From Prevotellaceae bacterium UBA2718 (GTDB lineage: Bacteria; Bacteroidota; Bacteroidia; Bacteroidales; Bacteroidaceae), in contig DEKQ01000052.1 of the NCBI GenBank assembly GCA_002353975.1, positions 6,284 through 11,330 of the forward strand: DNA of 5,047 nt. Reading direction: 5' to 3'. This document shows, one piece after another, positions 1-5,047 of the stretch. The notes under the pieces are model-generated. The model was not told the origin of the DNA. It was given only the letters and a program-made list of their open reading frames with translations, and did no database searches. The position numbers and the translations under genes are program-made. Every line of letters begins with the position of its first letter. Positions within the stretch are counted from its first letter, which is position 1.

Positions 1-449
1 TCCTCAAGTATGGCTGTCAGCTTGTGGTTCTTGTCAAAACCGGCAAAGCCCTTCTGGGATTTCAGCCAAGTGTAGAGAGGTATCTCGTTTTCTCCGTTCA
101 CGTCAATCTTCTTGAAGCGAGGGAACTTTGTGTTGAAACGAAGTGTGCAGAACTGTTCTATCTCCTCGTCGCTCTCTGGGGCCTGACCGCCGAACTGGTT
201 GCATGGGAAGTCCAGAATGGTGAAGCCGCGACCGGAAAACTCGTCATACAGAGAGTCCAGATCTTCATATTGAGGTGTGAAGCCACATTTCGTTGCTGTG
301 TTGACTACGAGGATTACCTTGCCCTTGTACTCGGCAAGTGACTGGTCTGCGCCTTTGTTCGTCTTGACCGTGAAATCATAGATGTTTGTCTGTGCCATAA
401 CTGTAATGTTTATTACTGCCATTAATAGCAGGGTGAATAAATGTTTCAT
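1..449 (-). CDS. Glutathione peroxidase family protein, exported, Cys type (3' end outside window)
   Basis: Thiol peroxidase of the glutathione peroxidase family, which reduces hydroperoxides. Reading down from the ATG at 449, 149 residues are visible before the window edge; about 30 to 40 C-terminal residues should be missing. Residues 1-19 (MKHLFTLLLMAVINITVMA) form a signal peptide, so the enzyme is probably periplasmic or otherwise exported. The family signature NTATKCGFT is at 50-58, with Cys55 where selenoenzymes carry Sec. FPCNQFGGQ at 81-89 supplies the catalytic Gln89. Cys101 in EEIEQFCTLRF aligns with the resolving Cys of yeast Gpx3-type enzymes, which use thioredoxin rather than glutathione; this is inference by motif position. 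The catalytic Trp/Asn (WNF) segment lies off the window. A second in-frame ATG at 398 would give a cytosolic form, but the promoter box at 473-480 and the good signal peptide favour 449. It lies 122 bp downstream of the permease gene, on the same strand. Confidence 0.93.
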   Translation of the reverse strand, partial: MKHLFTLLLMAVINITVMAQTNIYDFTVKTNKGADQSLAEYKGKVILVVNTATKCGFTPQYEDLDSLYDEFSGRGFTILDFPCNQFGGQAPESDEEIEQFCTLRFNTKFPRFKKIDVNGENEIPLYTWLKSQKGFAGFDKNHKLTAILE

Positions 450-472
450 AACGTGTTTTATCGTTTGCGATG

Positions 473-480
473 CAAAGTTA
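473..480 (-). promoter_or_regulatory. Bacteroidetes-type -7 box for the glutathione peroxidase gene
   Basis: On the minus strand this reads TAACTTTG, an exact match to the Bacteroidetes -7 consensus TAnnTTTG. It lies 23 bp before the ATG at 449, predicting a leader of about 15-20 nt. No TTTG is seen at the ideal upstream spacing; TTG trinucleotides occur at about 15 and 25 bp, so the -33 element is weak or absent. This suggests the peroxidase gene has its own promoter rather than depending on read-through from the permease gene. Confidence 0.6.
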
Positions 481-541
481 CGAATAGTTTTCCAATTACA
501 CGCAATATCCGCAGATTATTTAAGTTTTGTTAAGAACAATC

Positions 542-566
542 GCCTGCGACTTAATCGCGGCTTTTT
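542..566. terminator. Bulged hairpin between permease and peroxidase genes, possible terminator
   Basis: GCC(542-544)/GGC(559-561) and GCGA(546-549)/TCGC(555-558) pair around a 5-nt loop, with T545 bulged. On the plus strand the stem is followed by TTTTT (562-566), the classical intrinsic-terminator layout, but no plus-strand gene is visible upstream. On the minus strand the hairpin starts about 10 nt after the permease stop codon and is followed by a weaker U-rich stretch (GATTGTTCTT), so it may end the permease transcript. Its direction of action is uncertain; it could work both ways. Confidence 0.4.
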
Positions 567-571
567 AGCAT

Positions 572-1495
572 TTATCCCTTGCCCTTATTAATAATGTATA
601 TACCCAGGGCGGCAAGTAGTCCGGCCACGGCATACTTTGCGTAAAAGGTCTCGTTCAGGCAGATACAGCTCGTAATCGACCCTACGATGGGTATCAGCGA
701 ATTGTATATAGCCACCTTGCCGATAGGGTTGCAGCTGAGCAGCTTGTTATAGAGCGCGAAGCCTGTGGCCGAAATCGTGATGAGCAGTAGCAGGCAGATG
801 ATGCCTTTTGTGCTGACTATGGGCAGGGTGCCGCCAATCAGGAGCGCGGGAATGATGAGCAACAGTCCGCCTATGGTAAGGCTAAAGCCGGTGCCCACGA
901 AGACATCTATGCGTCGGCTCAGCCCCCTGACCATAAGTCCGGCAAGGGCTATGACGATGGTATTGGTTATTATCATGCCATCTCCCAGCCATGTGAAGCG
1001 TCCGCTGTCTGCGCCGCCTACGTTGAGAGCCATGATGCCCCCGAAACCGATGATGCAGCCAAGAAGTTTCCTGGTGGTCAGTCTGTCGCTCTTGAAGCAC
1101 ATACAAGCCAGCAGAACCACAAGGAATGTGCTCATGGAATTGAGAATGGCGGCGCGCGCACCCTCGCTATGCGACATTCCGATATAGAAGAAGAAATAGT
1201 GTAGGGTAGTGTTCATCAGCGCAAAGGCGAGAATAAACCACCAGTCGCTCGTGGACCGGACCTTAAACGAATGACCGCTGCAGCGTGCGATAGTCAGGAT
1301 GATAAGCCCCGCAGAGGCGAACCTGATACCTGCGTAGAGCATTTTGCTTCCGGTCATATCGGGCGTGATGCCGAAGGCGGTGAAGCCGATTTTCAATATA
1401 GGAAAGGCCCAGCCCCAGGCTATCGCAGCCGTAAGGGCAAATACCGTAACCCAGAGAGGACGCTGAAATAATGGAGTAGTTGTAGATGTTGACAT
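572..1495 (-). CDS. EamA-type (drug/metabolite transporter superfamily) permease
   Basis: A 307-residue inner-membrane protein with the layout of the DMT superfamily: ten hydrophobic segments in two repeated EamA halves, roughly residues 14-150 and 168-303. The usual length for the family is about 290-310. Typical features are AIAWGWAFPILKIGF at 24-38 in TM1, the SEGARAAILNSMSTFLVVLLA segment around 110-130 closing the first half, and NSLIPIVGSI plus LNETF at 265-284 near the end of the second half. Members export amino acids, nucleosides or other metabolites by secondary transport; the substrate cannot be read from sequence. The open frame continues 58 codons upstream to 1669, but a TAnnTTTG promoter box at 1535-1542 would leave those codons untranscribed, so the ATG at 1495 (MSTSTTTPLF) is preferred. 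An ATG at 1531 lies only 4 bp after the box and is unlikely. It is the gene upstream of the peroxidase and diverges from the metal-type operon; no functional link to either is evident. Confidence 0.9.
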   Translation of the reverse strand: MSTSTTTPLFQRPLWVTVFALTAAIAWGWAFPILKIGFTAFGITPDMTGSKMLYAGIRFASAGLIILTIARCSGHSFKVRSTSDWWFILAFALMNTTLHYFFFYIGMSHSEGARAAILNSMSTFLVVLLACMCFKSDRLTTRKLLGCIIGFGGIMALNVGGADSGRFTWLGDGMIITNTIVIALAGLMVRGLSRRIDVFVGTGFSLTIGGLLLIIPALLIGGTLPIVSTKGIICLLLLITISATGFALYNKLLSCNPIGKVAIYNSLIPIVGSITSCICLNETFYAKYAVAGLLAALGIYIINKGKG

Positions 1496-1534
1496 TGTTT
1501 TTGATACAATCTTTCTTTTATACGTTAGCATAGA

Positions 1535-1542
1535 CAAAGGTA
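1535..1542 (-). promoter_or_regulatory. Bacteroidetes-type -7 box for the EamA permease gene
   Basis: On the minus strand this reads TACCTTTG, matching TAnnTTTG. It lies about 39 bp upstream of the ATG at 1495 and gives a leader of roughly 33 nt, which decides the start codon of the permease. No convincing -33 TTTG was found at 19-21 bp spacing. The rest of the divergent intergenic region (1543-1713) is AT-rich, contains no supported gene, and has only a loose TTATGCA/TGCATAA inverted pair at 1635-1641 and 1665-1671. Confidence 0.55.
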
Positions 1543-1713
1543 CTAAGAAAAAATGAAATACGCCATATTTGATTGCAAAATAATCTCCAAATAGTAGAAA
1601 AAAGCGTCCGGCATTTACGCTCAATATAATGCCTTTATGCACCGATTTGCATTCACATGAAGTATGCATAAGTTGAGTGAAGAAATAAATGTTTACAAAT
1701 TATCGCCCCATGA

Positions 1714-1746
1714 TTGTTCAAATATGAAAAAAAATAATTAACTTTG
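1714..1746 (+). promoter_or_regulatory. Promoter of the putative metal-uptake operon
   Basis: TAACTTTG at 1739-1746 is an exact TAnnTTTG -7 box. A TTG at 1714-1716 lies 22 bp upstream, close to the 19-21 bp expected for a -33 element. Transcription would begin at about 1750-1755, almost on the ATG at 1755. No other TAnnTTTG box is seen before the receptor or lipoprotein genes, so this is the likely promoter for all three. Confidence 0.6.
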
Positions 1747-1754
1747 CACCCGAA

Positions 1755-2123
1755 ATGGGCATTTTGGACTATAGCCGATACAGCGGAAGTGTGAGGAGAA
1801 AAGTCTTCGCACGCATTTTGTTGTCGGTATTTGTCCCGATGCTGCTGATGTCGGTGCTGCACGTCCATGATTATGGCAGCACCCCGTTGTGCTCGGATTG
1901 TGCCCATCATGTGTCTCACCCGGGGCATCTTTCGGCTTCCGTGTCGCATGGTTACGACTGTGTGCTGTGCCAGTTCCTGTCATTGCCTTTTGTGATGGCA
2001 GCAGTCCTCGGGGGGGAGTGTTTCCTGTTGTATCATAAGGTGCTGCGCCAATCCGTCGTGGAGTCTGCTCCCCGGCGCGTGGTGCTCACGAGGAAACAGA
2101 GGGGACCACCGTTGACGATTTAG
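1755..2123 (+). CDS. Small Cys/His-rich membrane protein, putative metal-binding, first gene of the operon
   Basis: A 122-residue protein of unassigned family. Residues 13-35 are a basic then hydrophobic stretch (RRKVFAR followed by ILLSVFVPMLLMSVL), a signal peptide or first membrane segment. A second hydrophobic stretch covers about 74-93. The loop between them is dense in metal ligands: HVH (36-38), CSDC (46-49), HHVSHPGH (51-58), His65 and CVLC (69-72). Two CxxC pairs and seven histidines within 37 residues suggest binding of zinc, copper or a similar ion on the periplasmic side; this is inference. The C-terminus (101-122) is basic. It lies 77 bp upstream of the TonB-dependent receptor and is probably co-transcribed with it. 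The start is uncertain: the ATG at 1755 would be nearly leaderless given the promoter at 1739-1746, whereas a GTG at 1791 (starting MRRKVFAR) would have a leader of about 40 nt and a more standard signal-peptide N-terminus. It could also be an accessory protein for receptor assembly. Confidence 0.75.
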   Translation: MGILDYSRYSGSVRRKVFARILLSVFVPMLLMSVLHVHDYGSTPLCSDCAHHVSHPGHLSASVSHGYDCVLCQFLSLPFVMAAVLGGECFLLYHKVLRQSVVESAPRRVVLTRKQRGPPLTI

Positions 2124-2136
2124 GAATTGTGATAGT

Positions 2137-2165
2137 CATCTCCTCCGCTGCCGGCGGGGGATATG
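2137..2165 (+). promoter_or_regulatory. GC-rich hairpin between the small membrane protein and receptor genes
   Basis: TCCTCCGC (2141-2148) pairs with GCGGGGGA (2154-2161) across a TGCCG loop, with one G·U pair. After a C·U mismatch, CAT (2137-2139) pairs with ATG (2163-2165), giving an 11-bp interrupted stem. It starts 14 nt after the stop codon of the upstream gene. There is no following U-run, so a strict intrinsic terminator is unlikely. It could attenuate, or protect or process the mRNA, so that the receptor and the small protein are made in different amounts. Confidence 0.45.
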
Positions 2166-2176
2166 TATCGTAAATC

Positions 2177-2197
2177 GTTTAATGGTATGAATTAAAC
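2177..2197 (+). promoter_or_regulatory. Perfect dyad just before the receptor start codon, candidate operator or RNA hairpin
   Basis: GTTTAAT (2177-2183) and ATTAAAC (2191-2197) are exact inverted repeats separated by 7 bp, ending 3 bp before the ATG at 2201. A 21-bp dyad of this size suits a dimeric regulator. As RNA it would form a hairpin over the ribosome-binding region. The sequence does not match Fur or Zur boxes known from proteobacteria, and no regulator gene is in the window. Confidence 0.4.
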
Positions 2198-2200
2198 AGA

Positions 2201-4333
2201 ATGAGACAATATCTATTTTTGTCTGCACTCTGTTGTGCGTCTGTGCCGGTATGCAGCCAGACGTATGACTATATGGCAGTCAAAGACACGATGGAGACGC
2301 AGACCCTGCAGGGCGTGACGGTGCATGGGCAGGCTAATCGCCGCCAGGTGCTGATGCAGTCCTCACAGTCTGTCGTTAATGTCGGTAAGGAGTTCATTGA
2401 GACCCACCTTGGTGGCAGCTTGATGCAAAGCCTGGAACAGATACCAGGTGTGAAGGCCATGAGCATTGGCTCGGGTGAGTCAAAGCCCACCATTCGTGGA
2501 TTGGGCTTCAACCGCATGGCCGTCACGGAGAACGGCATAAAGCACGAAGGCCAGCAATGGGGTGAGGATCATGGGCTGGAAATCTCGCAGATGGACATTG
2601 ACCGCGTGGAGATAGTGAAGGGGCCGTCAGCCCTCACGTGTGGCAGCGACGCTATCGGAGGTGTGATAAACATCTACAGCGATGCGTTGCCTGAACGCAA
2701 GATTGAGGGCAGGGCACAGCTCTTCCTGCGCTCGGTCAACAATTCCGTGGGTGGAGCCATAAGACTGGGGGGCATAACTCCGCGTGGTTTCTATTGGAAA
2801 CTTGCGCTGAGCGGCACAGACTATGCCGACATGAAGGTGCCTACGGACAGCATACAGTACTACTCCTATTACATAAAGTTGAAGAATGGACGCTTGCGCA
2901 ATACCGCCGGAAGGGAGATTGACGGGAGTGCCACATTCGGATACTGGAGCGAGAAGTTCTCGACAAGCCTGAGAATATCTGACACCAACGGGAAGAGCGG
3001 CTTCTTTGCCAACGCCCACGGCCTGGAGGTGCGCCTGTCTGATATAGATTATGACAGTTCGGAGCGTGACGTCGATTTGCCATACCATAAGGTAAACCAC
3101 CTGAAGGTGCTCTCCCATACAGAGCTGCATTTGGCGTCACGGTGGCATCTCTTTGCCGACCTGGGCTATCAGCACAACAGGCGTGAGGAGCTGTCAGAAC
3201 CCGTCAGCCACGGATACATGCCCCGTCCGATGAGTACGTTGGAGCGTCGTTTTGATAAGGACACCTACACGGCAAATCTCTCGGCTAAGACGCTTGTGGC
3301 CGGTCAGCACAACATCAGTATAGGCGCCTCCACGGAGTATCAACGTAATTCGCGTGACGGGTGGGGCTTTATCATCCCTGACTTTCGCAACATGACCGCC
3401 GGGGCATACGCCTATGACCGTTGGCATCTGTCGGAGCGGCTGATCATTAGCGGAGGCGTGCGATATGACTGGACGCGTACGCATATACTGCCCTACACGG
3501 ACTGGTATGAGACGCTGGGAGAATACAAGCAACGCTCTGAGGACCGGGTATTGTATTTCCGCTCCCTGACCTGGGCGCTGGGCATAAACTACGCCACAGG
3601 CCCCTGGACCCTGAAGGCAAATGTAGGCAAGGGCTTCCGCACTCCTATCCCGAAGGAATTGGGAACTGACGGCGTGAACTATCACATATTCCGATATGAG
3701 TGTGGAAATGCTAACCTCAATCCGGAGGAGAGCTATCAGGTTGACGGCAGCGTGAACTATACAAAGGGTATGCTGACAATTCAGGTTGACCCATACCTGA
3801 GCTGGTTCTCAAATTACATCTACATGAGTCCTACGCCAGAATACTACGAAGGCTTGCAGGTATATACTTATGAGCAGGCCCGCGTGTTGCGCTGGGGCGT
3901 GGAGGGCACGGTGCGCTGTGAGTGGCTGCCGCAATTGGAGAGCGAGCTACAGGGCGAATTTCTGTATGCCCGCCTGGCTTCAGGCTCAAAGAAAGGCTAC
4001 ACCTTGCCGTTCTCACAACCGTGGAACGTGCAGCTCATGCTGAAGTATAAGCCTTTCGAGGAAGGATATGTCTCTGTGACTGGCCGCTATACCGGGGAGC
4101 AACGGGAGATTGTGCCGCCGGAGAAACCCACCGACGGCTATTTCCTGCTGAATGCGGCCATGGGATACTGTTTCCATTTCTCTCACCTGCGTCATAAGCA
4201 TGCGCTCACCTTGACCCTGCAGGCGCAGAACTTGCTGAACCGGCGCTATTATGACCATACCAGTTACTACCGGCTCATTGGCGTGCCGGAGGCAGGGCGA
4301 AACTTCTCGCTCGTGGCCTCATACGCCTTCTAA
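2201..4333 (+). CDS. TonB-dependent outer-membrane receptor, putative metal (zinc-type) importer
   Basis: A 710-residue outer-membrane receptor that would take up a substrate using TonB/ExbBD energy. Residues 1-19 are a signal peptide with likely cleavage after VCS. A candidate TonB-box region lies at 35-42 (TLQGVTVH). The plug domain covers about 50-160, with LEQIPGVKAM (78-87), PTIRGLGFNR (96-105), IDRVEIVKGP (133-142) and GSDAIGGVINIYS (148-160). The barrel follows and ends in NLLNRRYYD (677-685) and a terminal Phe710, the usual barrel-assembly signal. There is no N-terminal carboxypeptidase-like domain of the SusC type, and no SusD gene follows, so glycan uptake is unlikely. The plug carries NGIKHEGQQWGEDHG (111-125), and the barrel has histidines at 273, 296, 300, 306 and 310. 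I recall similar features in ZnuD-like receptors, but this is not verified. Its neighbours are ligand-rich proteins on both sides, and the lipoprotein gene starts 18 bp downstream. Cys147 replaces the usual Tyr or similar residue before GSDA. Siderophore, haem or copper receptors are alternatives. Confidence 0.92.
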   Translation: MRQYLFLSALCCASVPVCSQTYDYMAVKDTMETQTLQGVTVHGQANRRQVLMQSSQSVVNVGKEFIETHLGGSLMQSLEQIPGVKAMSIGSGESKPTIRGLGFNRMAVTENGIKHEGQQWGEDHGLEISQMDIDRVEIVKGPSALTCGSDAIGGVINIYSDALPERKIEGRAQLFLRSVNNSVGGAIRLGGITPRGFYWKLALSGTDYADMKVPTDSIQYYSYYIKLKNGRLRNTAGREIDGSATFGYWSEKFSTSLRISDTNGKSGFFANAHGLEVRLSDIDYDSSERDVDLPYHKVNHLKVLSHTELHLASRWHLFADLGYQHNRREELSEPVSHGYMPRPMSTLERRFDKDTYTANLSAKTLVAGQHNISIGASTEYQRNSRDGWGFIIPDFRNMTAGAYAYDRWHLSERLIISGGVRYDWTRTHILPYTDWYETLGEYKQRSEDRVLYFRSLTWALGINYATGPWTLKANVGKGFRTPIPKELGTDGVNYHIFRYECGNANLNPEESYQVDGSVNYTKGMLTIQVDPYLSWFSNYIYMSPTPEYYEGLQVYTYEQARVLRWGVEGTVRCEWLPQLESELQGEFLYARLASGSKKGYTLPFSQPWNVQLMLKYKPFEEGYVSVTGRYTGEQREIVPPEKPTDGYFLLNAAMGYCFHFSHLRHKHALTLTLQAQNLLNRRYYDHTSYYRLIGVPEAGRNFSLVASYAF

Positions 4334-4351
4334 AATAAACTTCAATAAATA

Positions 4352-4933
4352 ATGATGAATCGACATCTTACTATAATAATAGCTGCCGTATGCACTTTGC
4401 TCTTGATGGCTGCGTGCGTCAGCAACCCTGATGACAAGGACATGACAATGCCTTTCATAGAGGATTCGGAAGAGAGTTATCCACAGCAATGCGAGGTGTA
4501 TCAGCCAGGAGGAGTGATACCCTTGCGTTGCACGTTCAGCGACGATATGGAGCTGGGTAACTTTAATGTGGAGATACACAACAACTTTGACCATCACACC
4601 CATTCAACATCTGCTGTGGAATGTGAATATGACGAACATGACGAAGACGAGCATAACGAAGACGAGCATAACGAAGATGCCCACCACGAAGACGAGTCCC
4701 ACGATGCCCATGACGAACATGACGAACATGACGAGCACGACGAGACCCTCGGCTGGGTATTCAATCAGGACTATAGCATCCCGGCTGGACAGACGCTATA
4801 CAAGGCAGTTGTTGACATTCCGATACCAGAGGATGCGGAAGAAGGTGACTATCACTTTATGATACGCCTGACTGACCGCACAGGATGGCAGCAACTGAAG
4901 TCCGTCAGTATAAAAGTGAAGAGTGAAGAGTGA
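4352..4933 (+). CDS. Surface lipoprotein with Asp/Glu/His-repeat tract, DUF4625-like
   Basis: A 193-residue lipoprotein. Residues 1-21 are a signal peptide ending in LMAA before Cys22, the lipidated residue. The following VSNPDDKD is acidic, like the surface-export signals of Bacteroidetes lipoproteins, so the protein probably faces outside. The body resembles the DUF4625 family from memory: VEIHNNFDHHTH at 73-84 and YHFMIRLTDRTGW at 167-179, consistent with an immunoglobulin-like beta-sandwich. Between them, residues 94-131 are a linker of repeated DEH and DEHNE units. Fourteen histidines fall between 76 and 129, giving a strong expected affinity for Zn, Ni or Cu. Extra cysteines are at 47, 60 and 91. 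The gene is 18 bp after the receptor, so it is the third operon member and likely partners with the receptor by capturing metal. A second ATG follows directly (4355). The last codons (VKSEE, stop) lie inside the heptamer array that starts at 4915, so the original C-terminus may have been changed by that repeat. Confidence 0.88.
   Translation: MMNRHLTIIIAAVCTLLLMAACVSNPDDKDMTMPFIEDSEESYPQQCEVYQPGGVIPLRCTFSDDMELGNFNVEIHNNFDHHTHSTSAVECEYDEHDEDEHNEDEHNEDAHHEDESHDAHDEHDEHDEHDETLGWVFNQDYSIPAGQTLYKAVVDIPIPEDAEEGDYHFMIRLTDRTGWQQLKSVSIKVKSEE
4631..4745 (+). repeat. In-frame tandem repeats coding the Asp/Glu/His tract
   Basis: The DNA is itself repetitive. Fifteen-base units begin at 4631, 4646 and 4661, the last two identical (GACGAGCATAACGAA), followed by diverged units at 4676 and 4691. 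Nine-base units GACGAACAT repeat at 4712 and 4721 with a variant GACGAGCAC at 4730. All unit lengths are multiples of three, so copy-number change would lengthen or shorten the metal-ligand tract without shifting the frame. Confidence 0.85.
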
Positions 4934-4991
4934 AGAATGAAAAGTGAAGAGTGAAGAGTGAAAAGTGAAGAATGAAGGATGAAGAGTGAAG
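4915..4991 (+). repeat. Eleven-copy AGTGAAG heptamer array (left arm)
   Basis: Eleven contiguous 7-bp units run through this stretch: seven are exact AGTGAAG, and AATGAAA, AGTGAAA, AATGAAG and GATGAAG are the variants. The first two and part of the third unit are coding, and the stop codon TGA at 4931-4933 is in the third unit. Each unit contains TGA and 7 is not a multiple of 3, so any reading frame entering the array stops within three exact units. Confidence 0.9.
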
Positions 4992-5047
4992 AATTTGCTA
5001 CCGCCATACCAACCGCAGGCGATTCTTACTCTTCACTCTTCACTCTT
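4968..5047. repeat. Long imperfect inverted repeat formed by heptamer arms, runs off window
   Basis: After the left array, a 27-nt core (4995-5021) is followed by CTTCACT-type units at 5025-5030 (one base short), 5031-5037 and 5038-5044, with a partial one at the edge. Positions 4968-4994 can pair with 5022-5047: 23 Watson-Crick pairs, one G·T, one bulged G4988 and two A·C mismatches. It may serve as a 3' boundary for the operon transcript or be a small mobile-type (MITE-like) element. No T-run, target-site duplication or transposase is visible, and the right end is cut off. The 114 bp after the lipoprotein gene hold nothing else. Confidence 0.75.

Noticed and set aside
24..341. Plus-strand open frame of 105 residues
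   Set aside because: It is antisense to the glutathione peroxidase gene, whose signature motifs are clear.
1496..1669. Possible 58-residue N-terminal extension of the EamA permease
   Set aside because: The frame is open, but a TAnnTTTG promoter box lies inside it at 1535-1542, and the 307-residue form already has the normal family length and topology.
1634..1672. TTATGCA/TGCATAA inverted pair in the divergent intergenic region
   Set aside because: A 7-bp pair with a 23-bp spacer in AT-rich DNA, far from both promoter boxes, is weak evidence for an operator.
2627..3130. Long open frame on the minus strand inside the receptor gene (167 residues)
   Set aside because: It is antisense to a well-supported receptor frame, shows no recognisable domain, and other antisense frames of this kind occur along the same gene.
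4566..4862. Plus-frame alternative reading of the His-tract region with Met/Thr repeats
   Set aside because: It is the +1-frame shadow of the repeat region of the lipoprotein and has no start context or domain of its own.
4631..4991. CRISPR-like repeats
   Set aside because: Units of 7, 9 and 15 bp are contiguous with no spacers; they are tandem repeats, not a CRISPR array.
5013..5024. CGCAGGCGATT shared with the reverse complement of the 539-549 hairpin region
   Set aside because: An 11-base match is expected by chance between the strands of a 5-kb window, and the flanks do not match.

Overview
The window looks like Bacteroidales chromosome, possibly Prevotella-like, though genus is not resolved. 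The evidence is the set of TAnnTTTG promoter boxes, A-rich leaders without clear Shine-Dalgarno sequences, an outer-membrane TonB-dependent receptor paired with a lipoprotein carrying an acidic stretch after its lipid cysteine, and heptanucleotide AGTGAAG arrays. These are family-level inferences; no database search was possible.

Left half, minus strand (1-1542): a 5'-complete but 3'-truncated gene for an exported, cysteine-type glutathione peroxidase (1-449) lies downstream of a 10-TM drug/metabolite-transporter (EamA-type) permease gene (572-1495). Each has its own TAnnTTTG box. A bulged hairpin (542-561) sits between them. The 259 bp between the permease start and the first plus-strand gene is AT-rich, holds the two divergent promoters, and shows no further gene.

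Right half, plus strand (1714-4933): a likely three-gene operon driven from one promoter at about 1714-1746. It encodes (i) a 122-residue membrane protein with two CxxC pairs and many histidines, (ii) a 710-residue TonB-dependent outer-membrane receptor, and (iii) a 193-residue lipoprotein, resembling the DUF4625 family, that contains a tandemly repeated Asp/Glu/His tract. The receptor and lipoprotein genes are 18 bp apart. The gap before the receptor gene (77 bp) contains a strong hairpin and a perfect 7-bp dyad that ends 3 bp before the receptor ATG. Together the genes suggest a divalent-metal uptake system: the lipoprotein would capture metal at the cell surface, the receptor would import it across the outer membrane, and the small Cys/His protein would handle it in the periplasm or at the inner membrane. 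Zinc is the best guess; copper, nickel and iron remain possible. The substrate is inferred from ligand-rich sequence only.

Right edge (4915-5047): an array of eleven 7-bp units starts inside the last codons of the lipoprotein gene and supplies its stop codon. After a 27-nt loop the complementary units follow and run off the window. The whole can fold into a long imperfect hairpin and looks like a small non-coding repeat element.
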